A stretch of 64,000 bases of DNA from Chamaea fasciata (GCA_029207755.1 JARCOQ010000004.1:43618305-43682304), one strand, 5' to 3'; counted from the stretch's first letter, positions 22,101 to 35,535 are shown. Program-made: numbers and translations. Notes: generated by a model not told the origin, from the letters alone.

Positions 22101-25100
22101 CTTGAATTTGTGCCAGCCTGATAATAATATTCACAATATTTTTTACCAATTTTTTCAAGTAATTTCTCAACTCTTTCATACCCCCTTTTTGTTTTTATAC
22201 CTTCTTTCAAGTTTATGTTCAAGGCATGAGCAGGCTCAGACTCACCAAGTGGGTTTCTTGCTTTTGATTTAGATGAGACTGTGTCCACCAGTGGAGAAAC
22301 AGAACAGTATTCATTAAGTCAGACAATTTTGTTTTCATGCAGATGAAACCAAGAGGTATCAAAGATGATGAATGTTTGGAAAAAAACATCTTTAGTGATA
22401 CTGTCCTCCTGTGGCTCAGATGTCAATTCAGAGACACAACTTCCTTCTCAAAATGCACATGATAAAACTCCAGTAAAAACCCGTTTGACCCTCCCACAGA
22501 CAGACACAATGAAAAAAGAACGTCCATATGACAAGTAGTCCTTGAAAAATTTCCATGTTATTCACTGATAAACATACATCTAAAAATTTATCTTCTTTTC
22601 TGTATGAGTGATTCTAGTTGGACTTGATTTATATGGAAAATTGACAACTTGTAAGACAGGCAACACCAGAACTCTCATTGTCCCTGAGCTAATAATTTAG
22701 TCCTCTGATTTATAATTATCATTAGGCTGAAAAAATGCAGATTAATAGATTTCTGAAAATGAAACTTTCTGTCCATTGAAGGTATGACCAATTTTGATCC
22801 CCATCTCCTCTGACATATAAAGGTGGTGATAAAGTGGATGAAACTTTGAATATTGTGTTTTTCCTTTTAAAAGAAAAATACTGTCTTCATCCTGAAAGTA
22901 CAATTAGTTTATTATTTTTTCTCATATAATTTTAAAACATGGGAAGCATTTCATTTTAGCTAAACTAAAACTTCAAACCAATAATTAATAACATTGTCAT
23001 AGAAAAAAGTTATATTTGTCAACACATTTTCATTACTATTACAGGTTGGACTGGTTGAATATGAAAGATGAAGGTGTGACTATAATATTTTTTTTTCTCA
23101 GTTTCTGTATTAAAACACCATAGAAATAGCTGGAATGTGAATCTATATCGACCCAAATCACAGAGTGATGCAATGCTCAGGAAAGTGTTATTTATTCAAG
23201 CCAGAAAGTGACACACCATGATGAAGAGACTGAATCATGCAGTTATATGACAAAAGACTAAGAAGAGAGTTAGAACACTATTTTGAGGATGATTTTGGAG
23301 ATAAAAATCTGGTCTGAGTGCTAAGAAGAATGCTTTATGCTGTTGATTCTTTATTTTTTCAAGAAATGGGATTAATTTTTTTTTTCTTCCTTTATTATCT
23401 TTTTTCAAATCAACTTTGGTGCATATTCAGAATTTTTGTCTCTCTCATCTCTTCTTACTCTCAAAACAATGTACTGTTTTCCTTGAAATTTTGGGCAGTT
23501 ATTCAAGTCAAGTCAAATAGTACTTTCAAGGCACATCTGTATATTGCATGGGATCTGAATAATGTTGTCAAGAACAAAGGTTCTGAGAGGAATGAGCCCA
23601 GTGATCAAGTAATATGAATGTTAATTCACCCTAAGAAAGGTCATAGTGACTTTTCCTACCTCAGGGTGATGGAAAAAGTGAGGAAACAAAAACAGCTCAA
23701 TACTTCATCATTTTGCAGAGAAGTTTCGTATTCTCTGTACTGTAGTTCCTGGTCATAAGATTTCTTTAAAAACCTATAGTAAAACAATAAGAAAACAGCA
23801 CAACTGCAGATAGTATAGATAATCACAATTCAGGTGATAGAGAATGTAGTTCCTTTTAATGCTTTTTTCAATATATATAAACACATATGATATTTGTGCT
23901 ACTGTCATGGTGCCCATCTCATCATATGTATAAACCTATAAAGTTTACCATCCACCACACACAGCTATTTGCTAGTTTAATTAAACATAGTGTCTTTGAA
24001 TAAGCTATGCTCCTTCTCAGGTTCTTTGAGGCATGGGGCAGGTTCACTATCTATTCAAAAAGAATTTGAGGACATGATGGTGTGTCAGAAAGCCATGCTC
24101 CATTTTGACATTATGAGGCTTTTGTAAAGACAGGCCTCATTCAAAATCTTCAGAAACGATAAGCAATCAAAAATCCAAACACTTTTGAATTAGGTATCTT
24201 CCACTGCAACATTAAAAAAAAACCCAAACAACTAACAAAATAAGAATATTATTCTGCCCCTGTGACATACCATTCAAGACAAATAATGGTTTTGCTGTGT
24301 TGGAAATCTGTATGAGATGCAGTAATGCGCTAAATCATGTGTGAAAAAATAATTCCGTTACCCCAGGGTCAGTTCCAGTTTATAGTGAGCTCTTGCAATG
24401 TTTCCTAGGCAATGAAGCTGAAAAGACAGCAAAGAAGGTTGTTCTCTGCAGGCAGCAGTTTGAGTAGAAAGAGGACTGCTTTCTGAGGCAGGAGAAGCAA
24501 AACCCAGTGGCACTAACAAAATTCTGTCCAGCACAGATTCTCTGAAGAGAAACTCTTGGTCAAACTAGTGAATTACAAAGATGTTATCAGAAAAAAGTAA
24601 GGGAAAAAATTGTTCTGATGTTCTATTTCAGAAAGGAGCAAAGGGTAAAAATTAATCCAATACAAGTAAAATTTTAAGGACTAAATAACCTCTGAAACCT
24701 TGTATTAAAACATTGTTCTAACTGGACTTAGAAAAAAAATATTTTCTTTGTCAAAAGAGGTTGAGAAAGATTTCGAAATGAACCTGCCTGGAAGCAGATT
24801 CTCCTAAGGATTCTGCCTCACCTTATAAGTACTTTTAGAAAGCAATGGAAGTTACTATTCCCACAGCAGATGCAAAATGCTGTATAAGAGCAAGACAACC
24901 TTACCACGCACATTGTTATGTCTTGACAAAGATAGTATTTCTTATGACTAGACCAGATTAGACCAGATTCAATAAGAGCAATTTCTTGCAATGTTTTGGG
25001 TGATGTTGTACAACTGAGGGAAAAGTCATGCACCACTTTCAACTGGTACTATCTAATGGAAACAAATAGACCTCAGAGATAGTCATGCACAGAAGCAACC

Positions 25101-26417
25101 TCTAAAAATTATTAGAAGATAAACAGATATTGTAGGACATAGAATTTACATCAGAAACACAAGCACCTGAAATTCCTGTGATATTGACTCTCTCTGACTA
25201 AGATTTTTTCCAAGCCTAAAAAACCTGCTTGTCCCTTTCTTCATGCTATAAGCAAAAAAAGGAGGCATATTATGGAAGTTGATATGAGGTACCAAAATTC
25301 TCTTCAGCATATTAATTTATCTATTACATTTCATAGGATTTTTTTTCCTTATCAGTTTCTGAGAAATATATCATACCCTTAAAACTCCAAAGAAAATGCT
25401 TTGGGGTTTGGCTGGTTTTTAAATGCAGTGAGAGGAAATAGATTTCTGTATTTAAAAGTAACCCAACTGAATATTTAAGTTGAAAACAGCTGTTCATATT
25501 CCATTGATGTATATGGCCCATAATAATTCGTCACTGATTGTGGAAAATTCTCTATTACCATTATGAATTTATTGATGAACTAATCAATTAGATTCTCACA
25601 AATCTTTATAAATCACATCAATGATATCCACAGTATTTTACTGTTGAATCTTAACTCCAACAAAATTCAAAAACCCATCAGAAACAAGAAAGTTTGGTGC
25701 AGTTTTTTAAAAAGTAATTTAAAAATATTAGGGTGATAAGGATGCATTGAAACTTTACCACTGAACCGGAGAAACCACATTGCAAATCAGTTCTGTCTTT
25801 AAAAATCCTAGCTGCTTGGAAAATACAAGGGAAAGATGTGTCTTACAGAACACACCCTAAAAACATATTCTTTCAATAATACGATTGTTAAAACTTCTAG
25901 AAATGTGTGGAAATAAATAATTTCTTTAAATTAGTCAACTTGTTTCAGCCATAAACAAGTTTCTCAATGACTTTATTAAACAGGAACACAGGCTATGCTG
26001 ATATATATGGGAACAAAAACATCTCCCACTCTGAAATTCTCTAAATCTATCTCCAAATATTCTCTCTATTTTCAAACATCAACAGATTATATTCTGAGAT
26101 TATATATTATGTATTTCCTTGCTTCACAAGTCACCGTCACTTAAATTTAACATCACAGAAAAGACTATTTTACAAAAAGTCTGAAAAAATTGTCTTATAC
26201 TTGTTTTCTGCAAAATTTGCTATTCACTTATGCTTATCTAAATGGCATCCCTCACAAAAAACCCCACAGAACACTTTAATTTTTTCCTCATATTAGAATC
26301 AAAAAATGTAATGTGCAAGAGTAATTAACCTATTAATAGGGTAGAGTTTCACTGAAAACAGAGATGATTCACTGACTACAGCTCTTTACAGCTTGTTCTG
26401 CTTTTGGCTTGTCCTAA

Positions 26418-26726
26418 CAGCAAGCTGTTATAGTGCTGTGCTTTGGATTCAGAATGAGAATAATGTTGAAAACACATCATTGGGTGATGTCTACGGTTCT
26501 CTAAGTCATGTTTAATCTAAGTTAAGGATATCTGTATGCGTGTGTGTGTGTGTGTGAGTGTGTGTGTATCATGCTTGGTCAATGGAAAAGTACAAGAAAG
26601 AAATGGAGGGCTCTTAGCTGGGACATGGTGACACAAGCTGACCCAAGGGTTATTTCACACCACAGAATGTCATGTAGAGAGTGTAAGCTGGGGGGAGCTA
26701 GATGGAAGGACAGCCTCTCTGAGTGT
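26418..26726 (+). mobile_element. ERVK LTR fragment, interrupted by microsatellite
   Basis: The stretch around AGCTGTTATAGTGCTGTG and GAATGAGAATAATGTTG matches my knowledge of the common avian ERVK LTR, and is related to the complete copy at 62223-62820. Sequence after the microsatellite (26610-26720) resembles the middle of the same LTR (GCTGACCCAAGG, TGTAAGCTGGGGGGAGC). Its 5' end is missing. It stops at GAGTG, next to a minus-strand family B LTR, and does not resume beyond that LTR. Confidence 0.6.
26537..26567. repeat. (TG)n microsatellite
   Basis: About 15 TG units with single-base interruptions (TGCG, GAG), embedded in the ERVK LTR fragment. Confidence 0.95.
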
Positions 26727-26731
26727 CAGGC

Positions 26732-27250
26732 CGTAGTGGTTTGAAGGCAAAACAAATGAGAGGCTCCAAGTCAGAGATACAATTTAATAGAAAAAAAGGA
26801 AAGAAAGTAAAATAAAATAGATGCAATAATACAAAAGACCACTGACAGAGTCAGAATACAACCTGAGCGTAGTGACGGAAGCAGTCCAGATGAGGTGGTC
26901 TTCCTGAAGCAGTGATCCTGTAGAAAGGTCTGGTAGCTCGAGTCCTCTGGGAATCCAGTGGGTAAGCGCCCCTCTGGTGTTCAGAGTCTCAGCTTATATC
27001 CAGGCTGGAATGCTTGGTTCCTCCCTCTGGGCGGAGCATCTTACAATGGGATGGTGAGTCATGTGATAAGGCCTGATGGGCCCATTAACAGGAGATAGTA
27101 CAGGAGGGGGTTATCTGTGAGCTGTGTAGCAAAGGTGCTGATGGGCCCATTAACAGAAGATAAGCCAGAGTGGAGGAGGCAGGGAGCACTGCCTCACCTG
27201 ATTTCAACAGTTCATGAAGATGGTGATAGAATATACTTCCACCCAGGACA
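26732..27250 (-). mobile_element. LTR family B, minus-strand copy
   Basis: The reverse complement of this 519-bp segment aligns with 61299-61838 from the TGTCCTGGG start to the CCACTAC end. It has a GC box (GGGCGG within 27029-27036) and an AP-1 motif TGAGTCA at 27055-27061. A perfect 18-bp repeat, CTGATGGGCCCATTAACA, occurs at 27073-27090 and 27138-27155 within U3, a likely enhancer duplication. It has no internal sequence, so it is a solo LTR. No convincing target duplication was found; the outer end could reach 26725. Confidence 0.75.
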
Positions 27251-28650
27251 TCAACAAAGTAATTTTTCATTAATAAGTTATTTGCCAGAGCCATAAACTA
27301 ATATGAGATTCAAATATGTAGGCCTTCCCATTCCAATATAGAAATAAAGAAAAATAATTTGGTGTTTCTGATGAGAGGAAGAAACACAACAAATGGTAAG
27401 TTCCAGAAGCAAAGTAGAGCTGCCTAAACAAGGTAGCTCAAAGCCACATTTCCACTTTACCATTTGCCACCATCAGAGAATTAAAGCATAGAAACTCAGG
27501 AGATTCAGAAAGCAAATAAATGAGTACAGAGAGTCTGTGGAGACATGGAAAAAGCCTCCTGGCCAAAAATAACACTAAATTATGTCAGCTTTCTGTGACC
27601 ACGAATGCAGGAAATCAATGTCAGAATTTAGATGCAATCTAGTCAGGGTCAAGGGACCAAAACAAGTGCAGAAGTGTTTAAGTCACCTTCTAAAGAATAG
27701 GAAATCTCTCAAAGTATGGACTAATGAAAGCCTGAAGAACCCAATTACCTGACAGCACTGACCTGGGGTTTGCTCTGGTTGCTTAGAGGCAAAGGAGAAG
27801 AGTAGTTCTTAACTGACCTCTTGCTCTGGGACTCCTAGAGCAAGCCACATGCTTAGATGTTCACCAAAAATCATTTGCTGAAATATATAATAGGGCATCA
27901 TCTTTTGCTCTCCCAGCAAGCCCTGCTGGAAGAATATGACTGATAACAACTGTTTTTCTACCCTAAATGAATCAAGCAGAGCACCTCAGAAAAAAAATGA
28001 AGTTGTGTAAATTGATTCGGTCTCCTCTTTAATGTTCTCAGACTGTCAGGTTGAATGTGGCTCAGTCAAGGTGTTTGAAAGGAATATAGTATTTCTAGAA
28101 CTTTTCTGATATTAAGTGGCACTAAGGCCCACAAACATGATATTGCAGGGGGAAGACAAACGGTGATCAGAGGCTGCAAAGATCTTTGGAAAAAAGTGTA
28201 GATGAACAACAGAAAATATCAAAATTATAACGAAGAATGAAGCAGAAGAATGTTTACTGAAAAAATAGAATCTGTTGCTTCACATCACTGTTGAATCCCT
28301 AATGATGGACTAGAGAAACAGAATTTACTGGGAATAAAAGAGGACATACGTGTAATACATATATTATACACACACATTTCTCCTATGTATGCATATATAA
28401 GGGTATAAATATATATATATATGGCCATAGCTATCTAAACACACACTATATATAGATAAGATGAAAAGTATTAGCAAAGACATTAATATGCTATTTCAGG
28501 ACATTTTGTGGAAAGATTTATCTATTCTAAATGATTTGATATATTTTTAATTTTTAAAGAAAGTCTTTGCATTTAAAGGATAGTACCTAAAACAACCAAA
28601 AAGAAATGAGAATAAAACAAGAATGAAAGGAAATGGTGATTTCATTTGGC
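27251..28650. other. Unique AT-rich DNA
   Basis: No recognised element or gene. A short TA-rich patch lies at 28405-28422. Confidence 0.6.
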
Positions 28651-28654
28651 TGTA

Positions 28655-29119
28655 TTAAGATTAGGCTGTTAGAGAATGCCCAAAGAAGGGCCACAAGGAT
28701 GGTGAAGAGTCTGGAGGAGAAGCTACGTGAGGAGTGGCTGAGGTCACTTAGTCTGTTCAGCCTGGAGAAGAGGAGACTGAGGGGAGACCTCACCGCAGTT
28801 ACATCTTCCTTGTGAGGGGCAAAGGAGGGGCAGGCACTGATCTCTTCTCTATGGTGACCAGGGACAGGACCTGAGGGGATACCCTGAAGTTGTGTCAGGG
28901 CAGGTTTACGTTGGATATGAAGAAAAGGTTCTTCACCCAGGGGGTGTTTGGGCACTGGAACAGGGAAGCTGTCACAGCACCAGCTTGACAGAGATCAAGA
29001 GACATTTGATCAATGTTCTCAGGCACAAGATGTGACTCTTACAGATGGTGCTATGCAGGGCCAGGGGTTGGACTCAATTTGGAACCCTACCAACCTGGCA
29101 GGTTCTGTGATTCTGTGAC
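28655..29119 (+). mobile_element. CR1 LINE 3' fragment
   Basis: Shows the characteristic CR1 3' region: a segment around GTTCAGCCTGGAGAAGAGGA, then a block around AGGTTCTTCACCCAGGG, ending in the tandem TTCTGTGATTCTGTGA octamer-type tail that marks avian CR1 3' ends. 5' truncation is normal for this LINE. The open frames are too broken to encode reverse transcriptase. Confidence 0.9.
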
Positions 29120-29124
29120 TAGCA

Positions 29125-29651
29125 CATCAAGACATACCTTAGGACAAAATTGTGGACGGTTCTGTCCATAGCACAAAATAGCCACAAGACATAAAAATAA
29201 TTTGAAGCTTAAAATTGAGAGAAAATTAGAAATGCCTACAAATGAGAAAATAAATTCAATATTTGCACTTTATGGACAAGTTCTGTCTTCCATGTAGGAT
29301 GAAACACTCATTTCTTACAGCCTAGTGTCCGACATCAAGGACAACTCTTTACTCTTAGTGGGTTGATCACTATTTGTATTCCTTAACATCCCAAATTTTG
29401 GAAGAATTTAATTTTTTTTTTAATTCCTGCAAAATTTTAAAAATATATTAAACATATATAGATATATCTTTTTTGTATTTATATGGAACTCTTTTCCTTC
29501 TGTGAACCATATGTCATGTCTAACCATTCAGTAAAGTCGTTTTAAAATCATGACTTTGGAGTCCTTTATTTTTGCAGAAATCCGAACCTTGTTTTTCCTG
29601 AACCTTTATCTGTCTTGGCTTGTAGCTCCTACTTAGGGGATTGCTGTATGA
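29125..29651. other. Unique AT-rich DNA
   Basis: Short unique interval between CR1 and the second family A LTR, with AT-rich tracts near 29410-29470. Confidence 0.6.
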
Positions 29652-30359
29652 CTTAATGTCATGGGTTTTGTAAAGAGCATATTATTCTATTCCATCTGGG
29701 TGGAGCAGAATTGCTTATCTTTGCCCAAATGGGTCAGTGTCGCTAATCAGATGGTGGAGTGCTACTTATCTCTCCATTGTTTCACTACTTCCATGGGAAT
29801 GTCTTCTGCTAATGAACAATTAAGAGCTCATCAATGACATGACACATTACACTGCACTATTGTAAGCTGCTCCACACAGGGAGGAGGAGCCAAACCACCT
29901 TAACCTAGATAAAAAGGAGCCACAGTCCCACTAGGTATCCAGTTTTTCTACCGGATCCCTGGAGGAAGACTGGACCCATCTCACCATTACTGGACCCCTT
30001 TTTTTTTTCAACAGGAACATCTCTACTCCAACAGAACCACATCTGCCACTCCAGGAGGGCTTACTTTGCACTGCTTCCAACACCCTGACCAACAGGGTGT
30101 CAGGTTGTATTTCTTACTCTGCCAGGGTTTTTTCTAGGATTTCTTGTTTGTTTATTTGTTTGCTTATTCTTCTGTACTACAACATCTGTATTTTTATATC
30201 CCTAGTAAAGGACTGCTATACCTATTCCCAAAATCTTTGCCTGACAGCCTTTTAATTGCAAATTTATGATAATTTGGGAAGGGGGGGAGGGGCTTACATT
30301 TCAAGGGGGGCTCCAACCCTCCCTGGCAGATACCTGTCTATCTAAACCAAGACACTTAA
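29652..30359 (+). mobile_element. Solo LTR, family A copy 2, with target duplication
   Basis: The LTR itself is 29657-30354 (698 bp, TGTCATGGG to AAGACA) and is flanked on both sides by CTTAA (29652-29656 and 30355-30359), a perfect 5-bp target-site duplication. TATA-like GATAAAAAGG is at 29908-29917 and AGTAAA at 30204-30209. It is nearly identical to 12990-13693 and in the same orientation. Sharp boundaries plus the duplication prove an integration followed by LTR-LTR recombination. High identity between the copies implies recent activity of the family. Confidence 0.92.
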
Positions 30360-33300
30360 CCAGAAAAAATGAAATTCCAAAACCACTAGTAGCATTTTAT
30401 TTCTAAAATATGCATTAATACACATGTTCCTGGGTTTCTGGAAGAAATCTGATGACTTGGCTGACCTTAGCCAAGAAGTCAGAACAAGTGAACCACTTGA
30501 TCTTACGCTCTGTGAAGCTGTGTAGCAGTGCATCTAATTTGTAATGTAATAGAGGTTCAATTATTTCTTCTCAATAGCAAAATTCTATTTATCTTTCTCA
30601 TTCAGACAATTAACATATCCACTCACCTAAATAAAATCAGCAATACTGATTCTTCATTGCAAATATTGAAATGCATGTGAAAAAGAATCATAGTTAACAG
30701 TGTGATTAAAATGTTACTTAATCAGTTTTTTATCACTGGCATTGCTGTGAAACATTAACACATGATTTTGTTCTAAATGCATTGCTACATACTTTATGTA
30801 AGAAATGTCAAGTGAAATTATTACTGTTATCTTACACCAAGGCATACAGTCCTTTGTGCCTTGAAGGACTTCTATGTGAGACAGAAAAATGTGTAGGTAA
30901 ACAGCAAAGATTGAGAAAAGGGCTACTCAGGGACAGAGCAAGGGACAAAAGCTTCTTTATTTGCCCTAAGTGATGACTGCTGGTCAGTATTGCTTGTTGA
31001 CTCTTTGATTTTGAGAAAATTACTTACTTCATCTTTAATATGTTGCAGAATGACACACAGACTGAGATAAAGTCATTTTTGTACAAGCATGTATCTTTTA
31101 GATTCTCATGGGAGTTTCCTCTTTTCCTCTTGTAAGCAGAAAAACAAATGCAGCATTCATATGTCCAGGCAGATTAAAAAATATCTCACAGTCAATAGTA
31201 GCTAAAAAGTCAGTTCACAATTTTTAACCTACTAAATAGAAAATAAAGCACTGTTCTAGACTTTTACAATTCATACACATGATATATATTACATATGATG
31301 TTTTATACTACATGGTATCCTCACAGCAGGGCAAGTAAAAAAAATGGATTTTTGATTAGTATCATAAATCGCTTCTCAATTGCAATCATGGGTGTTTGGC
31401 ATAAGAATTTGCTTTGCATTGTTACCAAAGGAAGAATAAACCCTTGATAAAATTGGTAATTGCTTAATAATGAGCTGGCCACAGCCAAAAGTTAATGGAT
31501 CACCAGGCTCACCTTTATTCTTACAAGAATAATTGTCCAGAAATTTAAAGTGTGATGCAAGACATTCCTTTCTCAAGATATAACATGACAGTGGAATCAT
31601 CAATTAAATTTAGGGTTTCAAATTGCTGTTTTAATATACATTTAGGATAAACATTTCTTTGAATAGTAACACAAATTCATTCAACATTAACAGGTATTTT
31701 TACAGTTAAGGAGTCAGTGCTGTGAATACTGCAGTATAATTAACTAAACACATAACATTCCTTTTGCTTCGATAAGTCACCTGAACATAAAACTAAGGAA
31801 AACTTGAAATTTAAAAATATATTTACATTTAATTTGATGGATTATCCTATTGTAACTTCCATTTTGCTGTTATGTAATGACAAAACATTTTTTAAAAATG
31901 AAGCCAGAAGCCATTTCCATTTTAATGAATTTTTATTTGCAATTTGTAAAGTAGCATGTGAAAGTAAAGGCCTGTGAAAAATTAGCCTCCCTTAAATCCC
32001 AGGCAGAAGTTGGAAAGAAAATATAAAAGTAAGTTTTGCACAAGAAGGGGAGGAAAAATCAGTTCTCTAATATCCTAATAAATTCCATATCTCAAACTAA
32101 AATTGGGTTAAATCAATGTATTGAATATATTATCATAATACAGATTTTTTTTCAAGGGATAAGCACTGAAAATCTTGAGTACTGACTGAAAAATAATTAC
32201 CCATTTGAGACAGGTCTATGGAGTTTTCTGTGGAGACAGCTCCCTAAGCATGGCCTCACCGAGTGGTGGTGACAATCTCTCCATGTAGGAATTGAAATGA
32301 GTGGTATTTTCCAGACTGGCATTCACAACACCATTGACCAAAGCTCAGTGCTCTCAGAAGTGAAAAATCTATTTTGTTTTCTGAAATGAAGGAAAAGTTG
32401 GGAGTAAACAAAAAGTCTTTTGAAGGGACTGGCCAAAATCACTGGGTTACTTCACATCTCTCAAGATTAACACAAATTTGTAACATCCTCTCCCACTGTT
32501 ACCATGCCTCCATAACAGCCCTATGAATCTGCAAAATGTGGACTGTATAAAAATAATACATTGTATAGGAAAAAAATTTAAAAAGGGAACACTAAGAAGC
32601 TGTAAGTTGGCATGAACTAGTCTTGTTCAAAATATGTTTGCATTATTTCTGCTATTAAGAAATTTCTCACTATACCTCAAGTTATTTATTATTATTTTCA
32701 ATTATTTATTATAACTTAGAAGTCTATAAATCATAATAAAGGTCTTTTTCCACAGTGACACATTTCCCACATTTACTAAACAAGGAACTACTTTCCATTC
32801 ATTTTTATACAGCATCACTAAACATAAACAGGATTTGGCAACATTCCTTATCAAATGGTTTCAGCTCGTCTTTCAAATTCAGGTAACCCTGGATTTTACA
32901 TCTCTATTGGTGTATTAATATTTCTAGTGATGGCACAGGACTATTCCATATTCCCTATGTAAGCAACTCCCAGTGAAGTCACAAAAGCTCTTTTTTTCTA
33001 ACAGTAGTGTGAAAGAACCAAGTGCCAGAGCAAACACAGAACTGAATCCTCATTTTTTATCTGTTACTTGAGTGCAGTGGCACTGAGGAGAAAATGGGAA
33101 ACTTTACAGTCAGAAGTGTTACATGAAGCTTTGAGAACTTTCTATTTTTTTCTAGAATGACACAGCAGAAAATCCAAATTCTACCTAGTTCTATGTAATT
33201 TTGTAATAAAACCCTATCTTTTCTAGAAGCAGTCATTGCAGTGTTGACAGCAGAATAACACCATTAAGTGTGCAGATGCTGACACTAGAAAAGACCCAAA

Positions 33301-34300
33301 GCTGAATAATATCAATGAGCCCTACAGGGCATTCCAGTTACACTGCAAGTAAACCTAAATTGATTGATGTTAATAGCCTTCTTCTAGCTGTTTGTACACA
33401 GGAAAACGTTTACTTAGAAAATTTCTCAAAGCAGTATTATTAACAGTCTCGAAAACAATATGCAATTGCTCCTATCTTTGTATGGTCTATCAAATCTATT
33501 AAATACTACTGAAATCATACTAAAGTGAAGGCTTTAAGGGGACTCTTCTGAACCTTACAAAGGAAGTATCTCCTTTTACAGAAGAAAACTAATTTTACAC
33601 CCTTACATATGTACAGAATTTCAATCACTGTCATTGTTTTAAAAGCCTAATATGGCTAGACATGCAGTGGACATTCTTACATTACAATTCTTCTCTTTCC
33701 AGATTTTGATAATGAATGAATTCTGATATGGGTACACACATTCTTCCACAGAATAGAATTTTCTTTATAAAATCTTGGCCATTTTAACCATTATGCTGCT
33801 TTTGTAACTAACAGAAAGGCAGCAATGTAATGAAGCAGACCAGAGTACTATAATTTGAAACATGGATAAAGAAAACAAACACATGGAAGAGAAACAAGTT
33901 GAAAATGTGAACTGACTTGAAAGTCAGTGAATGAAAGGGTTATTCTGATATAAAATAACTGTATTAGAGTGCAGGGACATCTCTATAACAGGTCCAAATA
34001 TCATAATTAGGGGGGAAATTATAACCTTTGTCCTAAATGGAATTTTATCTGTAACTGAAAGTGAAAACTCCCTTTGTGTTCAGAGGAAAGGGTCCCCGGT
34101 GCTCAGACAAAAATATTTTTCCCAATTTTTTGTGCCTTAAACATTCATTTCCCAGTGCAGACAGCATAATTAATTCCACCTTTAAAACTACATGCAAAAT
34201 TACTTTTGGTACAATCTGTTTTATATGACTGACTAGATCTGCATATTTAAAAAAATAAAAAGTGTGTTCATTTACAACACCAGCTGTTATGTGTCCTCTG
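30360..34300. other. Unique AT-rich DNA
   Basis: About 4 kb without recognised transposon, RNA gene or coding segment. Confidence 0.6.
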
Positions 34301-34303
34301 CAT

Positions 34304-34348
34304 GCACACAGACACACAGACACACAGACACACACACACACACACACA
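34304..34348. repeat. (CA)n microsatellite
   Basis: CACACAGA-type units resolve into pure CA. A minus-strand frame rich in Val-Cys across it is a translation artefact. Confidence 0.95.
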
Positions 34349-35318
34349 TTATTGAAGTTGAAAAGGGCAAATAAGACCTGTTTGGCAAAAATCATCATCA
34401 TGATATAGTAATGATATTAAATGTAGCTTCCTATGAAATACTTAAATACAGAACCTCGTCATTAAAATGCAAAGAGATCGTGTACAGCTGAGAAAACACA
34501 GGATATGTTGGAACCTTTGCCATGTTTTTTTTCTCTGCTTGCAAAGATTTAATTAAAATGTACAGAAATATTTCCGCAATATTTTTAAGTTATAACAAAT
34601 CTTTTAACTATTTCATAAACTAAAATATCCTAGATAATAAATACAACATTTTCAGTTCCCAATGCCATTACCTGAATTAATTTACCAAGCACACCTGGTA
34701 TCTTGAGTATATGTTTGTATTTCGCAGGCAAAATGAACTTAAAAGAGCAACTTTAGGGTCAGAACACACATTTACAATCAATTTCATATTTCACTAGTCC
34801 AGCTAAAAATTTCATCTGACTTGCAAAAGGCAGACATCGTCCTTTCCACTGCTCAATCTTCCCTCCTATTTGAATTACTTAGAAAAGTCACTTCCTAAGG
34901 CAAATGAGCTCAGATCATGATTTCTTCACATTTTTAGTTGTCTAGAAAGGTGCACGCAGTCCTTCCTTCAGAGCAAGTTTCCAACTAATTGCTGGTTGTC
35001 ATAGATCCATCTTGCATGGGTTCCAGCATCAAATTTCATTGCTATGACAAAATTCTCTACTTTGGCTCAGACTCCATTTTGATTCCAGAATACAGACAAG
35101 TTTATGCTGAGTAACACAGCCTACCTTCAAAGCACCCTTAATGTTTACCTTCAAAGTTCATCAGTGAGGATGAGAGCATAGATCCTTTTGAATTATCAAA
35201 AAAAAATTTTAAAGTCCTGGAGCTTGTTCTAAAATCTTCAGTACAATCACGCAGACACCATATTCAGTTTTTGACTCCTCCGTACAGAAAAAAAGTTCAA
35301 TAAACTGGAGTAATCTTA
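34349..35318. other. Unique AT-rich DNA
   Basis: Nothing recognised. Confidence 0.6.
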
Positions 35319-35319
35319 C

Positions 35320-35535
35320 CAGAAAGCCACTGAGGTGGCTGGGGACAAGGCACTTGTCCTCTGAGGAGAGGTGGGAGAACCAGGCCTGGTTCAGTCTGGA
35401 GAAGGGGCAGCTCCAGGGGCACCTAAAAGCAGCCCCCCGTGCACACAATGGGGGGAGCTGGACTCTTCTCAGCAGGGCACAGAGGGAGGGTGTGGACATG
35501 AGAAGTAGGGATTTGCCATAAGAAACGTTTTCCTC
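35320..35535 (+). mobile_element. CR1 LINE internal fragment
   Basis: GC-rich CR1-like text around CAGTCTGGAGAAGGGGCAGC and AGGGAGGGTGTGGACATGAG lies in an AT-rich setting. It lacks the 3' tail. A 96-codon frame on the opposite strand is antisense. Confidence 0.65.

Larger units (their letters stand above)
15865..26415. other. Long unique AT-rich block
   Basis: About 10.5 kb with no recognised transposon, RNA gene or gene. Points of structure: a perfect hairpin at 17635-17663, an 18-bp perfect tandem duplication at 19097-19132, a G/T-rich patch at 18610-18650, a T run at 21422-21436, and an unusually long minus-strand frame at 22028-22320. The low repeat density contrasts with the flanking regions. 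Confidence 0.6.

Noticed and set aside
34045..34401. 118-codon minus-strand frame with a Val-Cys run
   Set aside because: The run is the CA microsatellite in translation; the rest has no protein-like features.
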